Notes under the pieces: model-generated
Databases searched by the model: none
Told to the model about the DNA's origin: nothing
What the model saw: the letters and a program-made list of their open reading frames with translations, nothing else
Origin: JANQPD01 sp963715655
GTDB lineage: Bacteria; Bacteroidota; Bacteroidia; Flavobacteriales; Schleiferiaceae
Assembly (NCBI GenBank): GCA_963715655.1
Contig: OY970262.1
Coordinates: 1,612,001 to 1,676,000 of the forward strand
Direction: 5' to 3'
DNA length: 64,000 nt
Program-made: the position numbers and the translations under genes
Shown here: in pieces, positions 26,697 through 34,960 of the stretch
Layout: every line of letters starts with the position of its first letter
Numbering within the stretch: the stretch's first letter is position 1

Positions 26697-27109
26697 AACA
26701 ATTCCTCCCGTTGTGGCTGTTTCTCACTCTCAGCTCTCTATATGTAACCTCCATCAATTCCCATTACCTACCACCACTCACCCCGCCTGTATTTTATTAA
26801 ACCCTCAAATAAGCATGTGTCCGGCTAAACTAAAAGCCCGAAAAATGCAGCAGGGAGGTTACAAATGCAGAAAACGTGAATTCCAAATAATAACTGTGGT
26901 ACTACCTACGGTTTATCATATTGAGTGAATTTTCGTAAAAAATTTGCATCGAAGTAAACTAAACGCATGGATTTCGATACAAAATTCTTTCAGAATTTCA
27001 CTCAGCCTGACATCCAAACTCTTAAATCGAACTCAGGTAGGAAAAAATCCTAATCAAAGAATCAAGTTACTAAAGCTGTTGATTATACAAACTATCTTGT
27101 TTCAAACCA
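26697..27109. other. Gene-free stretch at the right edge of the defence island
   Basis: Low-complexity, AT-rich sequence with short open frames that have no protein-like composition. The only recognisable content is a solo copy of a MITE end at 27025-27038. Confidence 0.5.
27025..27038 (+). repeat. Solo MITE terminal repeat
   Basis: AATCGAACTCAGGT is identical over 14 bases to the right-hand terminal repeats at 31641-31654 and 43696-43709. No partner end is visible nearby. A 14-base match by chance in 64 kb is very unlikely. Confidence 0.65.
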
Positions 27110-28090
27110 TCAACCAACATTCCCCACCGAATATTTATGCAAATAATCCAGAGGCGTCATATCCGTAATTCTCTTAAAAACACCTCTGAAGGCCTTCGGG
27201 TCTGAGTATCCAACTTCGTACATCACCTCGTTAACCGTTTTTCTGCCTTTTTCCAGTTTCTTTTTAGCCGCTTCAATTTTTACTCTTTGCTGATATTCCA
27301 ATACGGTGTTAGCCGTAGCCTTTTTAAACCTACGCTCAAAGGTTCTTCGGCCTAACGAAATGTCTGCACACAAATCATCCACTGATATTTTAAGGTGATA
27401 ATTTTGTTCTATATAAGTTTGTGCTTGCAATACTTCCAAATCTTTATGCGCTTTTTGGCCCGAAAAAATCATAAAGGGCGATTGACTACTTCGGTCAATA
27501 TCAACCATAAATCCTTTGGCCGCCATAATGGCCGTTTCTCTACCCGCATGTTTTTCAATTAAGTAAATTACCAAATTGGTAAAAGCATAGGCACCGCCAC
27601 TAGTGTAAATACCATCCGCTTCGGTTAAGATTTTATCATCCGTAAGGATAACGTTGGGGAAGAGTGCTCTAAACGTATTAGCCGACTGCCAATGGGTAGA
27701 ACAAGGTTTCCCATCTAACAAACCGGTGGCTGCTAAAAAAAAGGACGAAATACACAAACTTACTATTTGCGCACCTTCTTTATAATGCTTTATCAGCCAG
27801 GGAATTAAATCGCTATTATCCAAAAGGCTTTTCCCAAAATCGGAATGAATGGCCGGCAGTATAATTAAATCAGTGTGTTCAATGTCATCAATCTCTGTTT
27901 CCGCTGTTACAGGAAAAAGTCCACCACCACAGTCCGGCTGCCCTTTTAATCCTACCAATTGAATGTCAAAAATTGGTTCTTTTCCTGATTGTTGCAAAAA
28001 TTCATTTACCCAAGAAAGCATTTGATGGGTACCTGCAATATTTACAACACTAATATGTCCTTTAGGTATGAGAATAGATACGTGCGTCAT
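27110..28090 (-). CDS. GlxA-type transcriptional regulator (DJ-1/PfpI plus AraC)
   Basis: A 326-residue regulator. Residues 1-185 form a DJ-1/PfpI-like domain with IVSLCISSFFLAATGLLDGK, where Cys replaces the usual catalytic context, so it is a sensor not an enzyme. Residues 225-326 form an AraC/XylS DNA-binding domain with two helix-turn-helices: SLGRRTFERRFKKAT and VGYSDPKAFRGVFKRITDMT. Divergent from a cluster of small enzymes (VOC, SRPBCC, DUF1801 and others), which it probably controls. Its 5' end and the first VOC gene are 137 bases apart, leaving room for a shared operator. The family usually regulates catabolic or detoxification genes. Confidence 0.9.
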   Translation of the reverse strand: MTHVSILIPKGHISVVNIAGTHQMLSWVNEFLQQSGKEPIFDIQLVGLKGQPDCGGGLFPVTAETEIDDIEHTDLIILPAIHSDFGKSLLDNSDLIPWLIKHYKEGAQIVSLCISSFFLAATGLLDGKPCSTHWQSANTFRALFPNVILTDDKILTEADGIYTSGGAYAFTNLVIYLIEKHAGRETAIMAAKGFMVDIDRSSQSPFMIFSGQKAHKDLEVLQAQTYIEQNYHLKISVDDLCADISLGRRTFERRFKKATANTVLEYQQRVKIEAAKKKLEKGRKTVNEVMYEVGYSDPKAFRGVFKRITDMTPLDYLHKYSVGNVG

Positions 28091-28226
28091 GTGTGTTTCT
28101 CTTTTTTAGCTTAGCGAAAGGTATAAAAAGATACTGTCGCATTCAACCTTCCATAATGTCGTAAATACACCTTTTAAACGGGGAGTAATCTTCCTAAATT
28201 TGACAAACAAAAATGAACAAAACACT

Positions 28227-28628
28227 ATGGCACAAGAATTATGGCTTAATCTACCAGTAAAAAATCTCGAAAAAACCAAAGCGTTTTTTTTAGCACTTGG
28301 CTTTGAAGCTTTGCGCGATGCACCCGAAATGGTAGGGTTAAAAATTGGCGGAGTACCCGTGATGATGGTAACTGAAGCTCAGTTTGAAAAATCTGCCTTT
28401 CACAAGGCTGCCGACACATCAAAAAGTAATGAAATACTTATTTCTATAAGTGCGCCCAACAGAGCTTATGTAGATGAGATGGAGGAAAAGGTAAAAGCAG
28501 CGGGAGGGAAGGTGTTTGCTGAGCCGGAAGAAATGCAGGGTTGGATGTACAACATGGGGTTTACCGATTTAGATGGTCACCGATGGAATATTTTGCACAT
28601 GGATACTAGTAAAATGTCAACCAAATAA
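28227..28628 (+). CDS. VOC-family (glyoxalase/bleomycin-resistance fold) protein
   Basis: About 133 residues from ATG 28227 (MAQELWLNLPVKNLEKTK). The frame can be extended upstream to TTG 28200, but the ATG matches the family start. The VOC pattern is present: LPVKNLEKTKAFFLALGFEA at the start and DLDGHRWNILHMD at the end, consistent with a metal-binding pair of beta-alpha-beta modules. VOC proteins catalyse varied metal-dependent reactions or bind drugs; the substrate here is not predictable. It heads the run of small genes divergent from the AraC regulator. Confidence 0.8.
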   Translation: MAQELWLNLPVKNLEKTKAFFLALGFEALRDAPEMVGLKIGGVPVMMVTEAQFEKSAFHKAADTSKSNEILISISAPNRAYVDEMEEKVKAAGGKVFAEPEEMQGWMYNMGFTDLDGHRWNILHMDTSKMSTK

Positions 28629-28639
28629 ACTAAAACTTT

Positions 28640-29023
28640 ATGAAATCAAATCCAGTAGTGTGGTTCGAAATTTATGTAAATGATTTAGAACGCGCCAAGC
28701 AATTTTACGAAACAGTTTTTACAACCAAATTGAGCGTGTTGCCAACACCAGAGGGTAATAAGGAAATGGAAATGTTGTCTTTTCCCATGGAAATGCAAGG
28801 AGCAGGGGCTGCCGGAGCGTTGGTGAAAATGAAAGGCTATGCACCGAGCAATAGTGGAACAATTGTATATTTTATAAGTGAGGATTGTGCAAAGGAGGAG
28901 AGCCGAATAGAAAAAGCAGGCGGTAGAATAGTGCAGTCCAAACAATCGCTTGGCGAGTTTGGGTTTATGGTTTTGGCGAATGATACGGAGGGAAATATAT
29001 TTGGTGTGCACTCTCAAGCGTAA
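28640..29023 (+). CDS. Second VOC-family protein
   Basis: A 127-residue VOC protein: VVWFEIYVNDLERAKQFYET at residues 6-25 and NDTEGNIFGVHSQA at the C-terminus, with GAAGALVKM in the middle. Only 11 bases separate it from the first VOC gene, so they are co-transcribed. The two share the fold but not close sequence identity, so they are probably not a recent duplication. Closest in appearance to the PhnB/YaeR-like group without a firm function. Confidence 0.8.
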   Translation: MKSNPVVWFEIYVNDLERAKQFYETVFTTKLSVLPTPEGNKEMEMLSFPMEMQGAGAAGALVKMKGYAPSNSGTIVYFISEDCAKEESRIEKAGGRIVQSKQSLGEFGFMVLANDTEGNIFGVHSQA

Positions 29024-29050
29024 GTAAAGTTGTCTCTTAAAGCAAATAGT

Positions 29051-29470
29051 ATGGAAACGAAAAATAGAATTACTGTATCAACTACTGTAAATGCTGATAT
29101 AGATACCGTTTGGAAAATGTGGACTGAGCCCAAACATATTGTGCATTGGAATTTTGCAGCCGATACATGGTGTTGCCCAAAAGCCGAGAATGACCTTAGA
29201 ACAGGAGGCAAGTTTAACTCCAGAATGGAAGCCAAAGGCGGCAGAATGGGTTTTAACTTTAACGGAACTTATGATGAAATAATTGACCAAAAGCTAATTG
29301 CATTTACAATGCCTGACGGTAGAAAAGTGGACATTCAATTTTTTGAAAACGGAGAAGAGGTGACCATTAGTGAAACATTTGATGCTGAAGGAACTAATAC
29401 AGACGAACAACAACGCACCGGATGGCAGGCAATACTTGGGAATTTCAAAAAGTATGTAGAGAATTCATAG
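29051..29470 (+). CDS. SRPBCC/AHSA1-type START-like protein
   Basis: About 139 residues from ATG 29051 (METKNRITVSTTVNADIDTV); the frame also opens at TTG 29030 but the ATG fits better. TVWKMWTEPKHIVHWNFAAD and DEQQRTGWQAILGNFKKYVE are typical of the activator-of-Hsp90-like SRPBCC family, a hydrophobic-ligand-binding helix-grip fold. It follows the VOC genes by 27 bases in the same direction. Such clusters of VOC, SRPBCC and DUF1801 genes are common accessory sets in Bacteroidota, usually of unknown substrate. Confidence 0.8.
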   Translation: METKNRITVSTTVNADIDTVWKMWTEPKHIVHWNFAADTWCCPKAENDLRTGGKFNSRMEAKGGRMGFNFNGTYDEIIDQKLIAFTMPDGRKVDIQFFENGEEVTISETFDAEGTNTDEQQRTGWQAILGNFKKYVENS

Positions 29471-29485
29471 CTTATGCATTGAACA

Positions 29486-29848
29486 ATGGAAAGTCATAAA
29501 TACACCTCTGTTGACGAATATTTTGAGCATATACCGCCAGCACATTTTGAGCAGCTAACGGAACTAAGGACAATGATTAAATCTGCCATACCCGAGGCCG
29601 AAGAAGTGATTAGCTATAACATGCCGGCTTATCGCCATGGGGGTATTGTGGTGTATTTTGCATTGTTCTCTAAACATATTGGCTTTTATCCAACCCCTTC
29701 TGCCATAGAAGCATTTAAACCTAAGCTTGCCAATTATACGTTTGCCAAAGGCTCTATTCAATTTCTGTTAAATAAGCAATTACCCAAAAAGCTGATTCAA
29801 GATATTTGCTGTTTTAGATTGAAAGAATTAAAACAGAAAAAACGATAA
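29486..29848 (+). CDS. DUF1801 (YdhG-like) protein
   Basis: A 120-residue protein with SVDEYFEHIPPAHFEQLTEL, IKSAIPEAEEVISYNMPAYR and the later HIGFYPTPSAIEAF, the diagnostic motifs of DUF1801. A Bacillus member (Fra) is a frataxin-like iron chaperone, so iron handling is possible but not shown here. It lies 15 bases after the SRPBCC gene, so it belongs to the same unit. Confidence 0.85.
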   Translation: MESHKYTSVDEYFEHIPPAHFEQLTELRTMIKSAIPEAEEVISYNMPAYRHGGIVVYFALFSKHIGFYPTPSAIEAFKPKLANYTFAKGSIQFLLNKQLPKKLIQDICCFRLKELKQKKR

Positions 29849-29894
29849 GTAGGTAGAGCATACAGCATAGGAAACACTTAAGAGTAATAAAGCT

Positions 29895-30293
29895 ATGACC
29901 AAAATCACAGTAAACTCCGATTGCGGAAACGCGCCAAAAATATCATTACTTAAGAATTTTAATATTGCCTTTGCTAAAGGCGATCCAGAATTCATTATAA
30001 AGCATGTTAGCGATGATATTAAATGGACGATGGTTGGAGATAAAACCATTGAAGGAAAGAAGCATTTTTCTCAAGAGATTAACAAAATGAAAGAGTATGT
30101 GGCTGATGAGCTAATTATTCATGCTATTATAATGCACGGGCACCAGGCAGCACTTAATGGCGAGATGAAAATGGGCGGCAAAACGTATGCTTTTTGTGAT
30201 GTGTATTGCTTTACTTCTGCATCTAGCTTATTAATTAAGGAAATGAAATCGTATATTATTGAAGTGAAACATTCCGCTTTACTTAATGCTTAA
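29895..30293 (+). CDS. NTF2-like (SnoaL) fold protein
   Basis: A 132-residue protein. NFNIAFAKGDPEFIIKHVSDDI and KWTMVGDKTIEGKKHFSQEI-like segments give the cone-shaped NTF2-like pattern (helix, then a Trp-rich strand, then beta sheet). The family includes small enzymes and ligand-binding proteins, and no catalytic dyad can be assigned by eye. It continues the run of small genes in one direction, 46 bases after the DUF1801 gene. Confidence 0.7.
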   Translation: MTKITVNSDCGNAPKISLLKNFNIAFAKGDPEFIIKHVSDDIKWTMVGDKTIEGKKHFSQEINKMKEYVADELIIHAIIMHGHQAALNGEMKMGGKTYAFCDVYCFTSASSLLIKEMKSYIIEVKHSALLNA

Positions 30294-30456
30294 AAGCTAC
30301 ATCTAACCAAACGTAAGAGCGGCTGCGGGTACATAATCTAAGTGTTTACCGTTCTTAAAAATATTAATTGTTTGGGCTGTTTTATTTATTTTTTTGAGGA
30401 ATAAATTTATGTTAACGTTGTGGTATGCAAATGTTGACGATAATAAAATAAACAAA

Positions 30457-31224
30457 ATGAGAAAATTTGGAATCGGAGCACTAATTTTTACATCCATTTT
30501 GATGAGTTGCAACAGCAATACATCAGAAACCAAAATAGAAAATCCAGAATTCACAGCAACTGAACAGCGCGCAGATACGCTAACAAAACATCTAAAACCA
30601 TTTAATCCGGAATTACCAACCATAGGGCTTTTGATGTATAATGGAGTTTTACAAAGTGAGGTAATTGCTACTTCAGATGTTTTTGCAAAACCTAGTGAAG
30701 AGGGCGAACAGCTTTTTAATGTAATTTCAATTGCAGAAACTAAAAATTCAATAACAACCGAGGAAGGAATGCACTTTTTGCCTGATTATACTTTTGAGAA
30801 CTGCCCAAAATTAACCGCTTTGTTTGTGCCAAGTGCTTACGATATGTACGCCCAAGTGCAGAATGAAAAGATTGTAAATTTTATAAAAGAAAAAAATAAG
30901 GAAACTACCTATACCGTTAGCAACTGTGCAGGAGCGCAACTAATCGGAAAATCCGGAATTGCAGACGGGCATAAAATTGTTACTTGGATTGGTGGCGGTA
31001 AACAATTGCAAAAAGATTACCCAAATCTAAAAGTTCAAAATGACAGTTTGGTAACGTATGTGGAAGATGGAAAATTTAGTTCATCAAATGGAAATTTAGC
31101 AAGTTATATTTCCGCATTGAATTTAGTTGAAAAAATGACCAGCACCGAGCACAGGAAATTTGTTGAAAGTTATCTATATCTAGACCGACTTCAAAATTGG
31201 AATGAGAAAAGTATGGTGCAGTAA
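30457..31224 (+). CDS. DJ-1/PfpI-family lipoprotein
   Basis: About 255 residues from ATG 30457 (MRKFGIGALIFTSILMSCNS). The sequence LMSC is a lipobox, so the mature protein begins at Cys 18 and is anchored in a membrane. A TTG at 30394 would add 21 residues in front of the signal peptide and is less likely. The DJ-1/PfpI core is visible, with TVSNCAGAQLIGKSGIADGH, in which Cys is the nucleophile-elbow residue. GLLMYNGVLQSEVIATSDVF near the N-terminus is also typical. It is the same fold as the sensory domain of the divergent GlxA regulator, which may be meaningful. It is the last gene before the rearranged zone. Confidence 0.75.
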   Translation: MRKFGIGALIFTSILMSCNSNTSETKIENPEFTATEQRADTLTKHLKPFNPELPTIGLLMYNGVLQSEVIATSDVFAKPSEEGEQLFNVISIAETKNSITTEEGMHFLPDYTFENCPKLTALFVPSAYDMYAQVQNEKIVNFIKEKNKETTYTVSNCAGAQLIGKSGIADGHKIVTWIGGGKQLQKDYPNLKVQNDSLVTYVEDGKFSSSNGNLASYISALNLVEKMTSTEHRKFVESYLYLDRLQNWNEKSMVQ

Positions 31225-31459
31225 CGGATGGAAAACTTGCGCCACTATTGCCGAACAATGGAAAGTTGTTTCGGACTTGTTTAACCAAACGAGGTTAATT
31301 AATGATGATAAGTACATTAATCAGGTCTCTGCTTTGTAACTTGATTTATCCGCAAAAGAGTGAAGCTACATGCTTGATTTCTAAAAGATTTATAGTTTAG
31401 GTAATTGTTGCTTTATAGTTTACCCAAATACCATAGCTAGCACTTATTTATACTCTACA

Positions 31460-31654
31460 ACCTGAGTTCGATTAATACCAAAATAAATCAATCTGATAGC
31501 TAGTGGTTTAATAGCTCAAAACAACAAACGAGCCCCCCAACCCCGCCAAGGCGGGGGAGTTTAGCTGCATGTGTCGCTACTCCCCCTTCGGGGGCTGGGG
31601 GGCTTTAAGAAGTTTAGATGCTCATATTCAGTTATATAAAAATCGAACTCAGGT
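31460..31654 (+). mobile_element. MITE-like element, copy A (195 bp)
   Basis: The ends ACCTGAGTTCGATT and AATCGAACTCAGGT are perfect 14-bp terminal inverted repeats. In between are AT-rich arms of about 70 and 50 bases and a GC-rich core of about 75 bases, itself bounded by AGCCCCCC and GGGGGGCT and containing the stem arms CCCCGCCAAGGCGGGG and CCCCCTTCGGGGG. There is no coding capacity, so it depends on a transposase in trans. No clear target-site duplication is visible. Copy B at 43515-43709 is the same length. Confidence 0.85.
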
Positions 31655-31668
31655 CTATATGTAATACG

Positions 31669-31802
31669 CTATTTCTTTTGAACCTTTATATGAAAATTAC
31701 CTTCTGCGCTTTTGCCTTTTAGCAAATAAAAGCCTATGGCCAATTTAGAGTAGGGTAAAACCAATGGTGTTTCATTATCTTCTGGAGAAAACGTTGACTT
31801 CC
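31669..31802 (-). pseudogene. Detached copy of a type IX sorting-domain tail
   Basis: It reads as the last 44 codons of the hydrolase gene at 32516-33760, including stop, with about 95 percent nucleotide identity (seven differences in about 130). The fragment ends GKSAEGNFHIKVQKK against GTSAEGNFHIMVQKK in the parent. The reading frame is intact but has no start codon or upstream domain. Homology stops abruptly at 31802. It lies 14 bases from the MITE copy A, on the same strand as the parent and about 0.85 kb from it. Confidence 0.85.
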
Positions 31803-32021
31803 TCTGCTAGCGCTGATTTGCAATCAGTGCCTACCAATAATTCAATACAGATACTGAAAAATGTTAGCTAGCTATCTTATTTATAATTAGTATCTCCTTG
31901 ATACTATTCTTAATTTTCACTTCAAACTGGCATCGTCTTAGCCTAATTTTGAAAATAGAACTTAGTTTTTTTTAACAGAACAACATGTTGCTCTACCAAG
32001 CGAACAGCAAAAATCTACTGT

Positions 32022-32417
32022 ATGAATATCCCTATTTTAGTAGCTAATATTCTCACCTTTCTTGCTTTAATTGTACATGCAACCATAGGCGATAAAGAAT
32101 TAAAACTTATTGAACCAAAAGAGGAGCAAGACCACTTGAAACGTGAAAAATGGACGATGGCCAGAAGTGGTTGGCATTGGATTTCTTTTGATTTACTATT
32201 CACCTCAATTGGCTTAACAATAATCAATTTTACTAACTACCTGCCAAATGAAAAATTACTACTTCAAATCTTAGCCATATATTTTTTTGGATATGGTGTA
32301 GCATGGTTAGTTGGAATCAGCATTTCAAAAAGTTTTCCTAAACGGTATTTGAAATTAGGTCAGTGGATGTTGCTTTGGCTGATAAGTGGTTTAATTTACT
32401 GGGGATTAGCAACCTAA
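32022..32417 (+). CDS. Small four-helix membrane protein, unknown
   Basis: A 131-residue protein with hydrophobic segments at about residues 4-20, 55-72, 82-102 and 113-130, separated by a charged loop KEEQDHLKREKWTMARSG (32-49). No motif recognised. It stands alone between the remnant region and the convergent hydrolase gene. The composition and the even spacing of the helices support a real gene, though the family is unclear. Confidence 0.55.
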   Translation: MNIPILVANILTFLALIVHATIGDKELKLIEPKEEQDHLKREKWTMARSGWHWISFDLLFTSIGLTIINFTNYLPNEKLLLQILAIYFFGYGVAWLVGISISKSFPKRYLKLGQWMLLWLISGLIYWGLAT

Positions 32418-32515
32418 CTAGCAACCGTTTTCATCCGAAAAATGCAACTCATTCAAATTAAACTAGTTTACAACAGCGCATAGCTTACCGTAAAAAGAAG
32501 ATTATACCAAGTTGC

Positions 32516-33760
32516 CTATTTCTTTTGAACCATTATATGAAAATTACCTTCTGCGCTTGTGCCTTTTAGCACATAAATGCCTTTGGCCAATTTAGAGTAG
32601 GGTAAAACCAATGGTGTTTCATTATCTTCCGGAGAAAACGTTGATTTCCAAATCACTTGACCCATTTGATCTAACAACGTTAGCGCTATGTTATAATTGA
32701 TTTTACTTTCAAAGTTTAAAAAAATTCCATCAGTAAAAGGATTAGGGTAAACTAGGGGAGCATTAGTCATTTGTAATTCACCAACGCTAAACGTATTTGA
32801 CGCTGTTCTTAACCAATATACAATGGTATCTGTTAAAGCCCTTGATACTTGTGTATTGGTTTCAGGAATCATATAGTGTAATAAATCAGGCAATGCATAA
32901 AAGCTAAAATTTCCGCTTAGCTCGTTTCTAAAACGATTGAGTTCTGTTAAAGGAACATTTACATCTTTACCCATACCTATAAATAAAGCTGGTGCGGCAC
33001 TGTTTTGATAAAGCGTGCCCAATGAATCATTTACGTTCAAGTATTTCTCCCATACTTCGGGCTTTACACCGCCAAAAGCAGGCGTACTAGCTGTGTAATT
33101 TGAACTTCTTACTAAATCAAAATAAGCCTGTATTTGCTGCGCTTGCATTTTTGCATTGCTCGTATCTCCGTTACACAGTTTGGAAAAATCAACAAGTTGC
33201 TTTGATAAAATAGAATCAAATGGAGTACGTGCTCCTCCAATGGAAATCATCGCTTCAATATCATTTCTTTTAGAAGCGATGTATGGCATAATAGTACTTC
33301 CTTCGCTATGCCCAATCATTATAAAGGCCGAAGTATCTACGTCTGTTCTTGTTTTGAGATAATCTAAGGCACTAGATACCGGTAACCACAACTGATCATA
33401 ACTAAAATTTCCAGAAAAATTTGGGCAGGATATGGTCAGTTCATCATAACGCAACACAGCATATCCTGAGTCGGTTAAATTTAGCGCCAAGTCCTTATAA
33501 GGCGTTATAGTGCTGTCCTCCAGATTAGGATATAAGCATCTTACATTGGCTCCTGTTAAAGTTAACGTTCCGTCTTTATCGTTTTGTCCACTTCCGGGGA
33601 TTATCACTATTGCTTTAAAAGGACCATTCCTTGAAGGTTTAGTTAGCACTGCATTAAAGTTACAACTACCATGATTGAAAGAAACATTTTCGCTTATGGT
33701 TTGAGATTGTGCTATGTAGCTTGAAAAAAGAAGGGTAAATAATACTAGATGAGTTTTCAT
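32516..33760 (-). CDS. Secreted alpha/beta hydrolase with type IX sorting domain
   Basis: A 414-residue exported enzyme. Signal peptide (residues 1-19). The alpha/beta hydrolase core has IVIIPGSGQNDKDGTLTLTG (oxyanion-hole region), YAVLRYDELT, and the nucleophile elbow GHSEGS at about 149-154, with His likely in LPDLLHYM (about 304). The C-terminal about 80 residues form a sorting domain beginning LVYPNPFTDG, so the protein is exported through the type IX system. The substrate is probably an ester, given the family. The stop TAG is at 32516; the tail is duplicated at 31669-31802. The gene overlaps the next membrane-protein gene by one base. Confidence 0.85.
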   Translation of the reverse strand: MKTHLVLFTLLFSSYIAQSQTISENVSFNHGSCNFNAVLTKPSRNGPFKAIVIIPGSGQNDKDGTLTLTGANVRCLYPNLEDSTITPYKDLALNLTDSGYAVLRYDELTISCPNFSGNFSYDQLWLPVSSALDYLKTRTDVDTSAFIMIGHSEGSTIMPYIASKRNDIEAMISIGGARTPFDSILSKQLVDFSKLCNGDTSNAKMQAQQIQAYFDLVRSSNYTASTPAFGGVKPEVWEKYLNVNDSLGTLYQNSAAPALFIGMGKDVNVPLTELNRFRNELSGNFSFYALPDLLHYMIPETNTQVSRALTDTIVYWLRTASNTFSVGELQMTNAPLVYPNPFTDGIFLNFESKINYNIALTLLDQMGQVIWKSTFSPEDNETPLVLPYSKLAKGIYVLKGTSAEGNFHIMVQKK

Positions 33761-34353
33761 TATTGCGTAAATAAATTAAGCGTTGTTAAATATTTTGATG
33801 CCACTAAAGAGGTAATTAAGCCAATTAAAAAACTGATAACCAGTTTAGGGTTTTTCAAATTAGTGGCGGTTTTATAGCTCTTAAAGAGGATAGTAACAGT
33901 CCAAATCAAAACCAAAGGAATAAGTACAATCATTAAAAAAAGCAACAAATAATGGGTTGTAGTAAGTGCTGCTCCATTTTGAATACTTAACCCAAAATTG
34001 AAACCTGCATTGTGGATATTTAGTAGAGGTACCAGTGTTAAAGGTGCGTATGCAAGTAAAAATGCAGCGGCAATATCAATAAGTCGGGTTTGCTTGGCGC
34101 CAAATACATAAGCACTTGCGTATAAACAAACCGTGGCACAAATAAAATTTATCGAAAAGTCAGATGCAGCAGTATAAAGAGAAACGCTATCACCAAAGTG
34201 AACGTTTAGAACGCCATCAAAGCGGGTGTTTAATAAAAAGGCCGCGAAAATCCCTAAAACTAAAAGCACAAAACCAATAGCTAAAGCTTGAAGGCCGGCA
34301 ATATATTCTAAAGGATTAATCAGATAGTGTAAGTTCTTTTTATTTTTATTCAT
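33760..34353 (-). CDS. Integral membrane protein (YIP1-like)
   Basis: A 197-residue protein with five hydrophobic helices and a short N-terminal cytoplasmic segment (MNKNKKNLHYLINPLEYIAG). The overall layout, with the N-terminal NPLEYI-like motif and the central ASAYVFGAKQTRLIDI, resembles the YIP1 family. It sits between the DUF2089 regulator (8-base overlap) and the secreted hydrolase (1-base overlap), so the three form an operon. Function unknown. The YIP1 assignment is a moderate guess. Confidence 0.6.
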   Translation of the reverse strand: MNKNKKNLHYLINPLEYIAGLQALAIGFVLLVLGIFAAFLLNTRFDGVLNVHFGDSVSLYTAASDFSINFICATVCLYASAYVFGAKQTRLIDIAAAFLLAYAPLTLVPLLNIHNAGFNFGLSIQNGAALTTTHYLLLFLMIVLIPLVLIWTVTILFKSYKTATNLKNPKLVISFLIGLITSLVASKYLTTLNLFTQ

Positions 34354-34639
34354 GCTCTGGCTCCGTTTGGTGTTCTATTTTTTTTACGTGATCAATTACA
34401 TCATCTAGCATATTTCTCACTTTAGGGTAGCTGTAGCCCAGCTGTTTGGCCATTTCTTTTAAACTACCGGAAGCTTTCAAAAATGTGAGGATAAACGTTT
34501 GATCATCAGCTGGAAGTTGAAGAAATAGTGGAACAGAAAAGCTGCCCTGTATAGAAGTATTACATGCACCACACGTTAGCTTTTCTATACTTAGCCTCTC
34601 TGCACAAGCCGGACAATTAATAGGAATTTTTTTTACCAT
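34346..34639 (-). CDS. DUF2089-family regulator with zinc ribbon
   Basis: A 97-residue protein. The N-terminus has a four-cysteine zinc ribbon (CPACAERL and TCGACNTS at about residues 9-31), followed by a helix-turn-helix-like part KEMAKQLGYSYPKVRNMLDD (about 61-80), both characteristic of DUF2089, a family of predicted transcription regulators. It is the first gene of the operon with the YIP1-like and hydrolase genes. A palindromic AT-rich sequence lies immediately upstream (34688-34731) and may be its binding site, giving autoregulation. A good candidate for controlling its two downstream genes. Confidence 0.8.
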   Translation of the reverse strand: MVKKIPINCPACAERLSIEKLTCGACNTSIQGSFSVPLFLQLPADDQTFILTFLKASGSLKEMAKQLGYSYPKVRNMLDDVIDHVKKIEHQTEPEHE

Positions 34640-34960
34640 GAGAAATATTATGGCGTAAAACTAAACAAAAATTGAATAATGTGAAATTTTATTAAATAAT
34701 ATTTAGTTTATGTTTAATAATATTTAATAAAAGTGTTTATTGAGAGATGGTTAAAAATCTCTACATAGGCTTGCAATAGGTTTCTGTTCTGAACGGATAA
34801 CCAAGGCTATGCTATAATATTTAAAGAAGCATATTATTCGCATATACGTTTTACCAACACCTTAACACACTTTAACTTTCTCTTATCCTAATGCCCTAAT
34901 TGTTTGCTTTAGTTTAGCCTCAATCGTGCAACACCTATATGTTTGTTAAATTTTTGAACT
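34640..34960. other. Intergenic region between divergent genes
   Basis: No coding sequence. It contains an AT-rich inverted repeat (34688-34731) and otherwise nothing I can name. Confidence 0.5.
34688..34731. promoter_or_regulatory. AT-rich inverted repeat upstream of the DUF2089 regulator
   Basis: TTTATTAAATA (34688-34698) and its complement TATTTAATAAA (34721-34731) flank a further AATATT-rich centre. It is placed 49 bases from the regulator's start codon, the expected place for an operator. Confidence 0.45.

Larger units (their letters stand above)
31225..32021. other. Gene-free stretch with mobile and duplicated remnants
   Basis: Apart from the MITE-like element at 31460-31654 and the sorting-domain fragment at 31669-31802, I see no coding sequence. 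A small hairpin-forming element (AGCGCTGATTTGCAATCA) is at 31809-31826, and a similar copy lies at 36141-36158. Confidence 0.6.

Noticed and set aside
26686..26928. 80-codon frame after the DUF5677-like gene
   Set aside because: Overlaps the preceding gene, with Pro, Thr and Cys-rich composition unlike a protein of this genome.
31460..31654. GC-rich hairpin core as a terminator
   Set aside because: It has no adjacent gene end, lacks a T-run and is part of a repeated element with terminal inverted repeats.
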